Shown: positions 1-7,989 of the stretch, one piece after another
Position numbering within the stretch: the stretch's first letter is position 1
How the letters are laid out: the number at the start of each line of letters is the position of its first letter
Assembly (NCBI GenBank): GCA_900539455.1
Contig: UQCD01000002.1
Location: 62,001-126,000, forward strand
Reading direction: 5' to 3'
DNA: 64,000 nucleotides
Origin: an uncultured Eubacteriales bacterium
Lineage (GTDB): Bacteria; Bacillota; Clostridia; Lachnospirales; Lachnospiraceae
Made by a program: the position numbers and the translations under genes
The notes under the pieces: model-generated
What the model was told of the DNA's origin: nothing
The model's database searches: none
The model's input: only the letters and a program-made list of their open reading frames with translations

Positions 1-18
1 ATTAAACAAAGATAAATA

Positions 19-59
19 AATATCACAGAGTTAAATAAATCAATATCACAGAGTTAAAT
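19..59. repeat. 18-bp direct repeat upstream of the metY promoter
   Basis: The 18-base word AATATCACAGAGTTAAAT occurs at 19-36 and again at 42-59, a period of 23 bp or about two helix turns. The second copy ends two bases before the -35 element at 62-67. The position and helical phasing suit a regulator binding site, probably an activator. I do not recognise the regulator. Confidence 0.6.
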
Positions 60-61
60 CC

Positions 62-90
62 TTGTTTATATTCCTTAAAGATGTTATACT
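62..90 (+). promoter_or_regulatory. Sigma-A-type promoter for the sulfhydrylase gene
   Basis: TTGTTT at 62-67 and TATACT at 85-90 are separated by exactly 17 bases. Transcription would start near 97 and leave a leader of about 125 nt. I see no SAM-riboswitch-like architecture in the leader. AATTATGT (104-111) can pair with ACATAATT (164-171), but this is too weak to call a structure. Confidence 0.65.
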
Positions 91-223
91 GAAAGAGTAT
101 GTAAATTATGTTTGGTTATAAAGGGAGAAGTACAGAAATAGATTTTTACTTGAACATAAGCTTACATAATTAATAAAAATATTATACAGATATGTGTAAT
201 GTAAAGAATAAAGGAGATTAAAA

Positions 224-1498
224 ATGCAAAGAGAAACAATGTGTATTCAGGCAGGATACGAACCAAAAAATGGTGAGTCAAGAATGATTCCAATTATCCA
301 AAGCACTACCTTTAAATATGATACAAGTGAGGATATGGGAAAATTATTTGACCTTGAAGCCTCAGGATATTTTTATTCAAGACTTCAAAATCCTACCAAT
401 GACTATGTAGCAGCCAAAATATGTGCCTTAGAAGGTGGTTCGGCAGCTATGCTTACAGGCTCAGGTCAGGCAGCAACCTTCTATTCTGTTTTTAATATTT
501 GTGGAGCCGGTGATCATGTGGTTTCTTCCTCTACAATTTACGGAGGAACATACAATTTATTTGCTGTTACAATGAAAAGAATGGGAATAGAGTTTACCTT
601 TGTTGACCCAGACTGTTCAGATGAGGAGTTAGAGGCAGCCTTTAAACCTAATACAAAGGCTGTATTTGGTGAAACTATTGCTAATCCGGCACTTATTGTA
701 TTTGACATAGAAAGATTTGCAAAGGCAGCACATGCACACGGAGTTCCACTTATTGTGGATAATACCTTTGCAACACCTATTAACTGTAGACCAATAGAGT
801 GGGGAGCAGATATTGTTACACATTCTACAACAAAATATATGGATGGTCATGATGCAACAGTTGGTGGCTGTATAGTAGATGCAGGAAAATTTGATTGGTT
901 TAAATCCCCTGATAAGTTCCCTGGACTTACCACTCCGGATGCTTCATACCACGGAATTACATATGCAAAGAAATTCGGCTTAGGTGGAGCTTACATTACA
1001 AAGGCAACAGCACAGCTTATGAGAGATTTAGGCTCTGTTCAGTCGCCTATAAATGCTTATATGTTAAATCTCGGCTTAGAAACATTACATGTTAGAATGC
1101 CAAGACATTGTGAAAATGCTCTTGCAGTTGCAAAATTCCTTGAAGCACACGACAAAATTGCATGGGTTAATTATCCGGGTCTTGAAGGCAATAAGTATTA
1201 TGAAAGAGCAAAGAAGTATATGCCAAATGGAACCTGTGGTGTTGTGTCCTTTGGTGTAAAGGGTGGAAGAAGTGCTGCTGAAAAGTTTATGGCAGGATTA
1301 AAGGTGGCAATGATAGCAACACATGTTGCTGATGCACATACCTGCGTATTACACCCAGCAAGTGCAACTCATAGACAAATGAATGATGAGGAGCTTATCG
1401 CAGCAGGAGTAGGTCCGGATTTAGTAAGACTTTCAGTTGGTATTGAAAATGTAAATGATATTATTGCTGATTTGGAACAGGCACTTGCAGATTGTTAA
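224..1498 (+). CDS. metY: O-acetylhomoserine aminocarboxypropyltransferase (sulfhydrylase)
   Basis: A cytoplasmic PLP enzyme of the Cys/Met metabolism family, 424 residues, the usual length for O-acetylhomoserine sulfhydrylases. It probably joins sulfide or methanethiol to O-acetylhomoserine to give homocysteine or methionine. The PLP lysine is Lys204 in HSTTKYMDGH, with the cofactor aspartate in VDNTFATP near residue 179. The start is set by AAGGAG at 211-216, seven bases before ATG. The gene is monocistronic: promoter upstream, terminator at 1524-1567. Methionine gamma-lyase and cystathionine gamma-synthase share the fold, but the long insertion after residue 210 favours the sulfhydrylase group. 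The exact sulfur donor is uncertain. Confidence 0.85.
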   Translation: MQRETMCIQAGYEPKNGESRMIPIIQSTTFKYDTSEDMGKLFDLEASGYFYSRLQNPTNDYVAAKICALEGGSAAMLTGSGQAATFYSVFNICGAGDHVVSSSTIYGGTYNLFAVTMKRMGIEFTFVDPDCSDEELEAAFKPNTKAVFGETIANPALIVFDIERFAKAAHAHGVPLIVDNTFATPINCRPIEWGADIVTHSTTKYMDGHDATVGGCIVDAGKFDWFKSPDKFPGLTTPDASYHGITYAKKFGLGGAYITKATAQLMRDLGSVQSPINAYMLNLGLETLHVRMPRHCENALAVAKFLEAHDKIAWVNYPGLEGNKYYERAKKYMPNGTCGVVSFGVKGGRSAAEKFMAGLKVAMIATHVADAHTCVLHPASATHRQMNDEELIAAGVGPDLVRLSVGIENVNDIIADLEQALADC

Positions 1499-1523
1499 TA
1501 TCATAGACAATTAAAAATTACGG

Positions 1524-1567
1524 GGATGTCATCTTAATAATACATATTTAGATGGCATCCTGTTTTT
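1524..1567 (+). terminator. Rho-independent terminator after metY
   Basis: GGATGTCATCT (1524-1534) pairs with AGATGGCATCC (1550-1560) through one T-G wobble, with a 15-base loop, followed by TGTTTTTATT. It ends metY and separates it from the TIR gene. Confidence 0.75.
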
Positions 1568-1631
1568 ATTGGGACAAAAACAGATTATTTTTGTTAATAG
1601 GTTATTTATTTGGAAAGGCACAGGAGAAAAA

Positions 1632-3152
1632 ATGAAAAAGCTTATATTTATATCACATTCATCGGCAAATGCAGAGATTGCAAAGAAATTGTGTGAATAT
1701 TTAGAAGAAAGAGAAAAAAAGTGTTTTATTGCACCAAGAGATATTCGTTTAGGCCACGAATATGCAGAAGAGATACTTGGTGGCATAGACAATTCCTATG
1801 CTATGGTGTTAATGCTTTCTAAGGAGTCAAATATTTCTCCACATGTACTTAGAGAGGTGGAAAGAGCAGTTAGTAAAAATATTCCAATTATTGTATATAG
1901 AATAGAAAATGTACAGTTGTCAAAATCCTTGGAATACTTTTTAATGACACATCAATGGATGGATGCTGCTGATGACAAGGATTTTGAGCGAATAATGGAT
2001 AGTATAGAGGGCTTCAAGGACAACGGGAACGAAAATCAAGCTGCCGAAAAAAATGACACAGCAGCTAATGAAATATCAAATAAGAAAGAAACAACTGCTA
2101 GTAACACAGCAGTAGATAAAAAGAAGAAAAATACAGCAGCTATTGTAGGTGGAATAGTGGCAGTTATAGCAGTAATAGCTATAGTGGTTGGTGTTATTCT
2201 AAGTAGTGGAAATAAAGATAATAACACAGCTTACAATTCTACAGATAAAACAGCAGCTAATAATATAGACAATAACAAGCCTGCTGATGAAACTAAAGCT
2301 ACTAATCAGAATAATAATGTGAATAGTAAAATTAAGCTTGGAGAAACGGTGGCACTTGGTACATATAATGGCGAGGAAATTTTATGGAGTGTTCTTAGAA
2401 TTAATGAGGATAACACAGCAGTATTAGTTGCTGATAAAATACTTACCTTCAAGGCTGTAGATGGTGCAGAAAGTGGGGCTTCATATGAGTATGATGGTAA
2501 TATTTACTCACCAGGAAGCGTAGATAAGGAGGATTTTGAACTTTTAGTCCAGACTATGGGTAATAATTGCTGGAGCCAGTCAAATATCAGAACATGGCTT
2601 AATAGTGATAGTAAAAATGTTACATATGCGGACAGTATGCCTATAGCAAAAGCAATGGCAGACAGAATGAATGGATATAATACAGAGCCGGGATTTTTAA
2701 ATGGTTTTTCAGACGAAGAAAAAAATGTAATAGTTGAGGTTGAAAATACTACAAAGGAATATTATTCAGCAGAAAGTAAGGAAAAATTTGCGGACGGAAA
2801 AGATGTTATTACAAAGGATAAGGTTTATCTTCTTGCAAAATCAGACTTAGACGATTTTAAAAATGCAGGAATTAGCTTATATGCTTCACCTACTGACGCA
2901 GCGGCAAGCAAGGATGAAACTAATTATTATGAGCAGTTTAAAAACAGCTATCATGTAGGAGAATTTTACTGGTGGCTTAGAGAGCCGGTTGAAAATACAC
3001 CACATAAATGCTATTTTGTTACAAGTGGGCAGGAGGAGGAACAGCTTGGGCAAAGGGCAGTAAATGTAGAGAGCTTTGGCATAAGACCTGCTATAACTGT
3101 AGATGTGGCGGCTTTGGTAGAGTTTATAGGGAAAGGACTTGTAAGTAAATAG
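1632..3152 (+). CDS. Membrane-anchored TIR-domain protein with a C-terminal DUF6273-like domain
   Basis: 506 residues. Residues 1-130 form a TIR domain: FISHSS at 6-11, the FIAPRDI strand at 32-38, and a glutamate (about Glu75 in SPHVLREVERA) in the position of the catalytic residue of TIR NADases. A basic/Asn-Thr linker leads to one membrane helix at about 168-191. A second low-complexity linker (about 192-232) precedes a domain of about 270 residues with ILWSVLRI and CWSQSNIRTWLN motifs, typical of the DUF6273 family. The likely topology is TIR inside, DUF6273 outside. The start at 1632 is chosen because AGGAG (1622-1626) lies five bases before it; an upstream in-frame codon at 1569 has no ribosome site. 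The DHH gene follows 29 bases later. Role unknown; NAD cleavage or defence is inference. Confidence 0.75.
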   Translation: MKKLIFISHSSANAEIAKKLCEYLEEREKKCFIAPRDIRLGHEYAEEILGGIDNSYAMVLMLSKESNISPHVLREVERAVSKNIPIIVYRIENVQLSKSLEYFLMTHQWMDAADDKDFERIMDSIEGFKDNGNENQAAEKNDTAANEISNKKETTASNTAVDKKKKNTAAIVGGIVAVIAVIAIVVGVILSSGNKDNNTAYNSTDKTAANNIDNNKPADETKATNQNNNVNSKIKLGETVALGTYNGEEILWSVLRINEDNTAVLVADKILTFKAVDGAESGASYEYDGNIYSPGSVDKEDFELLVQTMGNNCWSQSNIRTWLNSDSKNVTYADSMPIAKAMADRMNGYNTEPGFLNGFSDEEKNVIVEVENTTKEYYSAESKEKFADGKDVITKDKVYLLAKSDLDDFKNAGISLYASPTDAAASKDETNYYEQFKNSYHVGEFYWWLREPVENTPHKCYFVTSGQEEEQLGQRAVNVESFGIRPAITVDVAALVEFIGKGLVSK

Positions 3153-3181
3153 CTTACAATAAAATGGAGGACACAAGTTAT

Positions 3182-4681
3182 ATGAAATTAAGTCATCTTA
3201 ATGAATTTAATGAAATAGTAATTCAAATGCACGATAATCCGGATGCAGATGCTGTTGGCTCTGGATATGCGATTTATAAATATTTTCTTTTAAAAAATAA
3301 AAAGGTAAGACTTATATATGGTGGGAATTTTAAAATTACTAAAAGTAATATAGTTTTACTTGTTAATGCTATGAAAATACCGGTAGAATATGTTGACAGC
3401 TTAGATTATGAGCCAGAGCTGCTTTTGACAGTAGACTGCCAATATGGAGAAGGCAATGTCCAAAGATTTCAGGCAAAAAATATTGCCATTATTGACCACC
3501 ACAATACAGGTAGACAGTCAGATGATATGTGTGAAATAAGAAGTCATCTGGTTAGCTGTGCAACTATCTGCTATGATCTGTTAAAAAAAGAAGGTGTGGA
3601 TATAAATACAGATATACAGATGGCAACAGCACTTTATTATGGTATGTATATGGATAGTAATGGTTTGGCAGAAATAAGACATCCTCTTGAAAGAGATATG
3701 ATAGACTTTTTAAAGATAGATAAAAGTCTTATTAAAAAGCTGCTTCACACTAATTTTACCCTTAATGAGTTAGAAACAGCAGGTATAGCCCTGCTTCGCT
3801 ATAGCTATGAGGAAAATAAACGACTTACTATTATTAATTCAAAGCCCTGTGATCCTAATATTTTAGGGGTAATCGGAGATATGGTGCTGCAGGTTGACAG
3901 TGTAGATGTTAGTATTATTTACAATGACTGCCAAGATGGTTATAAGCTTTCAGTAAGAAGCTGTGCAGTAGAGGTGGCAGCTAATGATTTTGCAGCATTT
4001 ATAACAAAGGATATAGGTAATGGCGGTGGACATATAGACAAGGCAGGGGGATATATCAGCAAGAAAAAGTTTGAGGAAAAATATGGAGATATTGGTATAG
4101 ACGCTTATTTCTTCGAGAAGGTAAATGAATTTTATGACAGCTTTATTGTTGTAAATGCCAATGAGGGTTTAGAGGATACTTCAGATTTTGAAATTTATCA
4201 AAAGAAGGATTTAGCCTATGGCTTTGTAAAAACTACAGATTTATTTAAAGCAGGAACTGAGTGTAAAATCAGAACCTACGAGGGCGATGTGTTTGTTGTG
4301 GCTGATGATAATATATATATAATGATTGGCTATGACGGAGGCGTATATCCAATAGAAAAAGAGGTTTTTGAAAGAAAGTATAGAGTAGAGGATGCTACAT
4401 ATTACAAGGAATTTGAATACCAGCCTTCAGTTATTAATCTTGAAAGTAATACTTCAACAGAATTACTGCCATATTCTAAAAAATGCTATAGCTTAGTAGC
4501 TTCAAAAATATATGCAAAGCAGTTAGAAAAGGCAGCAAAGGTATTTACCAGATGGGACTACGAAACCTATATGTTAGGAAATATAGGAGATTATATATGT
4601 TATCCCGAGGAGAATGATAAGGATATTTACATAATAAAAAATCACATTTTAAAGGAAACCTACAATAAGGTCGAGGCATAA
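3182..4681 (+). CDS. DHH/DHHA1 phosphoesterase with a novel C-terminal extension
   Basis: 499 residues. The first ~325 match NrnA-type DHH phosphoesterases that cleave short oligonucleotides, cyclic-dinucleotide linear products or pAp. The metal motifs look intact: HDNPDADAVGSG (18-28), TVDC (83-86), IDHHN (104-108), MDSNG (157-161), and the DHHA1 motif GNGGGH (279-284). The remaining ~170 residues are not part of NrnA. They hold two related motifs, each with GD-[VY], then Y-x-I and a [RK]-[KE]-x-Y ending, at about 360-400 and 463-494. The start is set by GGAGG at 3166-3170; the in-frame ATG at 3164 overlaps that site and has none of its own. It is probably co-transcribed with the TIR gene. 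The natural substrate is unknown. Confidence 0.75.
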   Translation: MKLSHLNEFNEIVIQMHDNPDADAVGSGYAIYKYFLLKNKKVRLIYGGNFKITKSNIVLLVNAMKIPVEYVDSLDYEPELLLTVDCQYGEGNVQRFQAKNIAIIDHHNTGRQSDDMCEIRSHLVSCATICYDLLKKEGVDINTDIQMATALYYGMYMDSNGLAEIRHPLERDMIDFLKIDKSLIKKLLHTNFTLNELETAGIALLRYSYEENKRLTIINSKPCDPNILGVIGDMVLQVDSVDVSIIYNDCQDGYKLSVRSCAVEVAANDFAAFITKDIGNGGGHIDKAGGYISKKKFEEKYGDIGIDAYFFEKVNEFYDSFIVVNANEGLEDTSDFEIYQKKDLAYGFVKTTDLFKAGTECKIRTYEGDVFVVADDNIYIMIGYDGGVYPIEKEVFERKYRVEDATYYKEFEYQPSVINLESNTSTELLPYSKKCYSLVASKIYAKQLEKAAKVFTRWDYETYMLGNIGDYICYPEENDKDIYIIKNHILKETYNKVEA

Positions 4682-4686
4682 AATTT

Positions 4687-4720
4687 AGTTGCAGATATTT
4701 TGGTATCTGCAACTTTTTTA
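4687..4720 (+). terminator. Rho-independent terminator after the TIR-DHH pair
   Basis: AGTTGCAGATA (4687-4697) pairs with TATCTGCAAC (4704-4713) around a six-base loop, followed by TTTTTTA. A strong stem with a U-tract, separating this pair from the fatty-acid operon. Confidence 0.9.
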
Positions 4721-4739
4721 CTGTCCTAAAACAAATATC

Positions 4740-4768
4740 TTGACAATCAAAATATATCTGTGTATAAT
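4740..4768 (+). promoter_or_regulatory. Perfect-consensus promoter of the fatty-acid operon
   Basis: TTGACA at 4740-4745 and TATAAT at 4763-4768 are both exact consensus, with a 17-base spacer. A fully consensus promoter is strong by default, so control is likely to come from a repressor acting on the half-sites just downstream. Confidence 0.9.
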
Positions 4769-4783
4769 TTTGCCTGTAAATAA

Positions 4784-4842
4784 TTTGAAACTCAAACGAC
4801 TTTAAACTCAAATGATTTGAAAATCCAATAGTTAGAGTTTGA
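4784..4842. promoter_or_regulatory. Array of FabT-like TTTGA/TCAAA half-sites
   Basis: TTTGA-AAC-TCAAA at 4784-4796 has the exact half-sites and 3-base gap of the streptococcal FabT palindrome. A second pair in the opposite order, TCAAA-TGA-TTTGA, lies at 4808-4820, and a lone TTTGA at 4838-4842. The word AAACTCAAA repeats at 4788-4796 and 4804-4812, 16 bp apart. All lie downstream of the -10, where a bound repressor would block initiation. The MarR/FabT-like protein at 14164-14628 is the natural candidate; this pairing is inference. Confidence 0.65.
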
Positions 4843-4845
4843 AGA

Positions 4846-4860
4846 AATGTTTAAAACATT
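4846..4860. promoter_or_regulatory. Perfect 15-bp palindrome in the fabH leader
   Basis: AATGTTT (4846-4852), a central A, and AAACATT (4854-4860) form a perfect inverted repeat between the FabT-like sites and the fabH ribosome site. It could be another operator or chance in AT-rich DNA. Confidence 0.35.
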
Positions 4861-4885
4861 AACAATAATAGGAAAGGTTTAGATT

Positions 4886-5836
4886 ATGACAGGAATTATA
4901 TGTGGTACTGGTTCATATGCACCACAAAAAATTATGAATAATGATGATCTTGCAAAGCTGGTGGATACAAATGATCAGTGGATAAGAGAAAGAACAGGGG
5001 TAGTACAAAGACACATAATTGATAATGAAACAACAGTATCTATGGCTGTGGAAGCGGCTAAAGGAGCAGTAGAGGACGCAGGAATCAATCCCCTGGAAAT
5101 TGATTTGATAATTGTTTCTACAATATCCTCAAATGTGATTTTACCCTGCGCAGCTTGTCAGGTACAAAGAGAATTAGGTGCAGTAAATGCGACCTGCTTT
5201 GATTTAAATGCAGCCTGCAGCGGATTTATTTTTGCATATAATACTGCAAATGCTTACATAGAAAGCGGAATGTATAACACAGCATTAGTAGTGGGAAGTG
5301 AGAGCTTATCTAATCTTACAGATTGGACAGACAGAGGAACCTGCATACTTTTTGGTGACGGTGCAGGAGCAGCTGTAATTAGAAAAAGTGAGAGTAAAGC
5401 ATATAAGGCAGTTACACATTCTGACGGAAATAGTGGTGATGCACTTACCTGTATTAACAAATACGCCATTAAGGATAATAGTGATAATGGTTTAATGAAA
5501 ATGGACGGCAGGGAAGTATTTAACTTTGCTGTAAAAAAGGTTCCAGAGGTCATTATGGAGGTTTTAGAAAAAAATAATGTTGCCCTTGAGGAGATAGATT
5601 GTTTTATTCTTCATCAGGCAAATAAAAGAATTGTAGCTTCGGTGGCTAAAAGGTTAAGGGTGGATATTGAAAAATTCCCGGTAAATATGATGGAATACGG
5701 AAATACTTCCTCGGCAAGTATACCGATTCTTATAGATGAACTAAAAAAAGCAGGAAAGCTAAAAAAGGACAGAAAATATGTAATGGCAGGTTTTGGAGCC
5801 GGACTTTCCTGGGGAGCAGCTATATTTCAAATATAG
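4886..5836 (+). CDS. fabH: 3-oxoacyl-ACP synthase III
   Basis: KASIII starts fatty-acid synthesis by condensing acetyl-CoA (or a branched primer) with malonyl-ACP. The 316 residues match the family length. The triad is visible: Cys111 in NAACSGF, His243 in ILHQANKRI, Asn273 in YGNTSSASIP. The GxGAGLSWGA signature is at the C-terminus. The start follows AGGAAAGG, suitably spaced before ATG 4886. It is the first gene of the operon, directly behind the promoter and FabT-like sites, so it sets entry into the pathway. Confidence 0.95.
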   Translation: MTGIICGTGSYAPQKIMNNDDLAKLVDTNDQWIRERTGVVQRHIIDNETTVSMAVEAAKGAVEDAGINPLEIDLIIVSTISSNVILPCAACQVQRELGAVNATCFDLNAACSGFIFAYNTANAYIESGMYNTALVVGSESLSNLTDWTDRGTCILFGDGAGAAVIRKSESKAYKAVTHSDGNSGDALTCINKYAIKDNSDNGLMKMDGREVFNFAVKKVPEVIMEVLEKNNVALEEIDCFILHQANKRIVASVAKRLRVDIEKFPVNMMEYGNTSSASIPILIDELKKAGKLKKDRKYVMAGFGAGLSWGAAIFQI

Positions 5837-5890
5837 GGAAAAGAAAAATATAAAATAAAAAAATAAAATGGAAATCAAGGAGATTAAGAA

Positions 5891-6115
5891 ATGTTAGAAA
5901 AAGTAATCAATGTAGTAGCAGAGTCATTAGGAATGGAAGAAAGTGAAATCAAGGCAGAGTCATCATTTAAGGACGATTTAAACGCAGACAGCTTAGATTT
6001 ATTTGAAATGGTAATGGCATTAGAAGAAGAATTTGGTGTTGAAATACCTAATGAGGATTTAGAAGGTATTACAACTGTTGATGATGTTGTTAAGTATATT
6101 GAAGCACACAAATAA
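5891..6115 (+). CDS. acpP: Acyl carrier protein
   Basis: A small acidic 74-residue carrier. Ser34 in NADSLDLFE is the attachment site for 4'-phosphopantetheine, on which acyl chains grow. Length, charge and the downstream helix EEEFGVEIPNEDLE are typical. AAGGAG precedes ATG 5891 at good spacing. It follows fabH by 54 bases in the streptococcal-type gene order. Confidence 0.95.
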   Translation: MLEKVINVVAESLGMEESEIKAESSFKDDLNADSLDLFEMVMALEEEFGVEIPNEDLEGITTVDDVVKYIEAHK

Positions 6116-6131
6116 AGAAGAGGTCTACAAT

Positions 6132-7070
6132 ATGAAAACAGAAATAACCAGATTATTAGGAATTGAATATCCAATTATACAAGGTGGAATGGCTTGGGTT
6201 GCTGAATATCATTTGGCAGCAGCTGTTTCAAATGCAGGTGGACTTGGACTTATTGGAGCAGCCTCTGCACCAGCCCAGTGGGTAAGAGAACAGATTAGAG
6301 AGGCAAAAAAGCTTACAGATAAGCCTTTTGGTGTAAATATTATGCTTCTTAGTCCTTATGCAGATGAGGTTGCAAGAGTAATAGTAGAGGAAGGCGTAAA
6401 GGTAGTTACTACTGGAGCCGGAAGCCCTGAAAAGTATATGAAAATGTGGAAAGAGGCAGGGGTAAAGGTTATTCCTGTTGTAGCCTCTGTAGCACTTGCA
6501 AAAAGAATGGAAAGATGTGGAGCAGATGCACTGGTGGCTGAAGGCTGCGAAGCAGGCGGACACATTGGAGAAAATACAACAATGGTTTTAGTTCCACAAA
6601 TAGTTGATGCTGTAGGCATACCGGTTATAGCGGCAGGTGGAATTGCTGACGGCAGAGGTATAGCAGCAGCCTTTATGCTTGGTGCAAGAGGTGTTCAGAT
6701 GGGAACTTATTTTGTTGTAACTGATGAATGTCAGGTACACGAAAACTACAAGGACAAGATAATAAAGGCAAAGGATATAGATTCAAGGGTAACAGGCAGA
6801 ACTACAGGTCACCCTGTCAGAGTAATCAGAAATGATATGGTTAAAAAATATATGGAGCTTGAAAATAATGGAGCTTCCTTTGAAGAATTAGAACAGCTCA
6901 CTCTTGGAGCTTTAAGGAAAGCCGTTGTAGACGGAGATGTTGTAAACGGAAGTGTTATGGCGGGTCAGAGTGCAGCAATGGTTAAGGAAAAGCTTAGCTG
7001 TAAGGATTTAGTTACAAGACTTGTTAATGAAACTGATAAGCTAATAAAAGGAGCAGGATTTTATGAGTAA
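6132..7070 (+). CDS. fabK: Enoyl-ACP reductase II, FMN-dependent
   Basis: FabK is a flavin TIM-barrel reductase that saturates trans-2-enoyl-ACP using NAD(P)H; it replaces the triclosan-sensitive FabI. The 312 residues begin with the family pattern GIEYPIIQGGMAWV. Other flavin and active-site signatures are SNAGGLGLIG, AEGCEAGGHIG and IPVIAAGGIADGRG. The start at 6132 is supported by AAGAAGAGG just upstream and 16 bases of spacing from acpP; a longer in-frame start at 6078 would run inside acpP. It overlaps fabD by eight bases. Nitronate monooxygenases share the fold, but the operon context settles it. Confidence 0.93.
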   Translation: MKTEITRLLGIEYPIIQGGMAWVAEYHLAAAVSNAGGLGLIGAASAPAQWVREQIREAKKLTDKPFGVNIMLLSPYADEVARVIVEEGVKVVTTGAGSPEKYMKMWKEAGVKVIPVVASVALAKRMERCGADALVAEGCEAGGHIGENTTMVLVPQIVDAVGIPVIAAGGIADGRGIAAAFMLGARGVQMGTYFVVTDECQVHENYKDKIIKAKDIDSRVTGRTTGHPVRVIRNDMVKKYMELENNGASFEELEQLTLGALRKAVVDGDVVNGSVMAGQSAAMVKEKLSCKDLVTRLVNETDKLIKGAGFYE

Positions 7071-7989
7071 AATAGCATTTATATATCCGGGACAAGGTGC
7101 ACAGAAGGCCGGAATGGCAGCAGATTTTTATGAAAAAAGCGAAAGTGCAAGAGAGATTTTCGATAACGCAACAAGTCTTTTAAATATAGACATGAAAAAG
7201 CTGTGCTTTGATGAAAATGACAAATTGGATATTACTGAATATACACAGGCAGCACTTGTTACTACATATCTTGCAATGACAAAGGTAGTTGAGGAGGCAG
7301 GACTTACTGCTGATGTAACAGCGGGACTTAGCCTGGGTGAATATGCAGCAATAGCTGTGGCAGGTGGTATGAGCTATGAGGCAGCTATAAAGACAGTAAG
7401 ATGTCGTGGTATTTTAATGCAAAATACAGTTAGGCTGGGAGTTGGAGCTATGTCAGCTATTATTGGAATGAATTATCAGGATATTGAAAAGGTAATAGCT
7501 GATATTGAAGATGTAACCATAGCAAATTATAACTGTCCAGGGCAGATAGTTATTACAGGAAAAATAGAAGGCGTAAATATAGCTAATGAAAAACTTAAGG
7601 AGGCTGGCGCCAGAAGGTGTGTGCTTTTAAATGTTAGTGGACCTTTTCATTCTCCTTTATTGAAGGAAGCAGGCGAAAATCTAAGGGCAGAGCTTGATAA
7701 GGTTGAGTTTACACAGTTAAAAATCCCTTATTATACAAATGTTACAGCTAAAAGAATTGAAAATATCAGCGAAACAAAGGATTTACTTGAAAAGCAGGTA
7801 TATAGCTCAGTTCGCTGGCAGCAAAGCGTTGAGAATATGATAGCTGACGGAGTAGATACCTTCGTTGAAATCGGGCCAGGAAAAACTCTTGCAGGCTTTA
7901 TGAAAAAAATAAATAAAGAAGTAAAGGTTTACAATATTCAAAATTTTGAAGATGTAGAGCCGGTGGTTAAGGAGATAAAGGAATGTTAG
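7063..7989 (+). CDS. fabD: Malonyl-CoA:ACP transacylase
   Basis: FabD moves malonyl from CoA to ACP. In 308 residues it shows the oxyanion motif PGQGAQ (9-14), the nucleophile Ser90 in GLSLGEY and the catalytic His196 in GPFHSPLL. Its start overlaps the end of fabK by eight bases and its end overlaps fabG by seven, so translation is probably coupled across the three genes. Confidence 0.95.
   Translation: MSKIAFIYPGQGAQKAGMAADFYEKSESAREIFDNATSLLNIDMKKLCFDENDKLDITEYTQAALVTTYLAMTKVVEEAGLTADVTAGLSLGEYAAIAVAGGMSYEAAIKTVRCRGILMQNTVRLGVGAMSAIIGMNYQDIEKVIADIEDVTIANYNCPGQIVITGKIEGVNIANEKLKEAGARRCVLLNVSGPFHSPLLKEAGENLRAELDKVEFTQLKIPYYTNVTAKRIENISETKDLLEKQVYSSVRWQQSVENMIADGVDTFVEIGPGKTLAGFMKKINKEVKVYNIQNFEDVEPVVKEIKEC

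Noticed and set aside
91..223. Possible SAM or T-box riboswitch in the metY leader
   Set aside because: The leader is short and AT-rich; none of the conserved core motifs or a terminator stem can be found.
1569..1631. Longer N-terminus for the TIR protein
   Set aside because: TIR homology begins at the ATG at 1632 right after AGGAG, while the upstream start has no ribosome site.
6078..6131. Longer N-terminus for fabK
   Set aside because: It would lie within acpP coding sequence and before the ribosome site; FabK homology starts at 6132.
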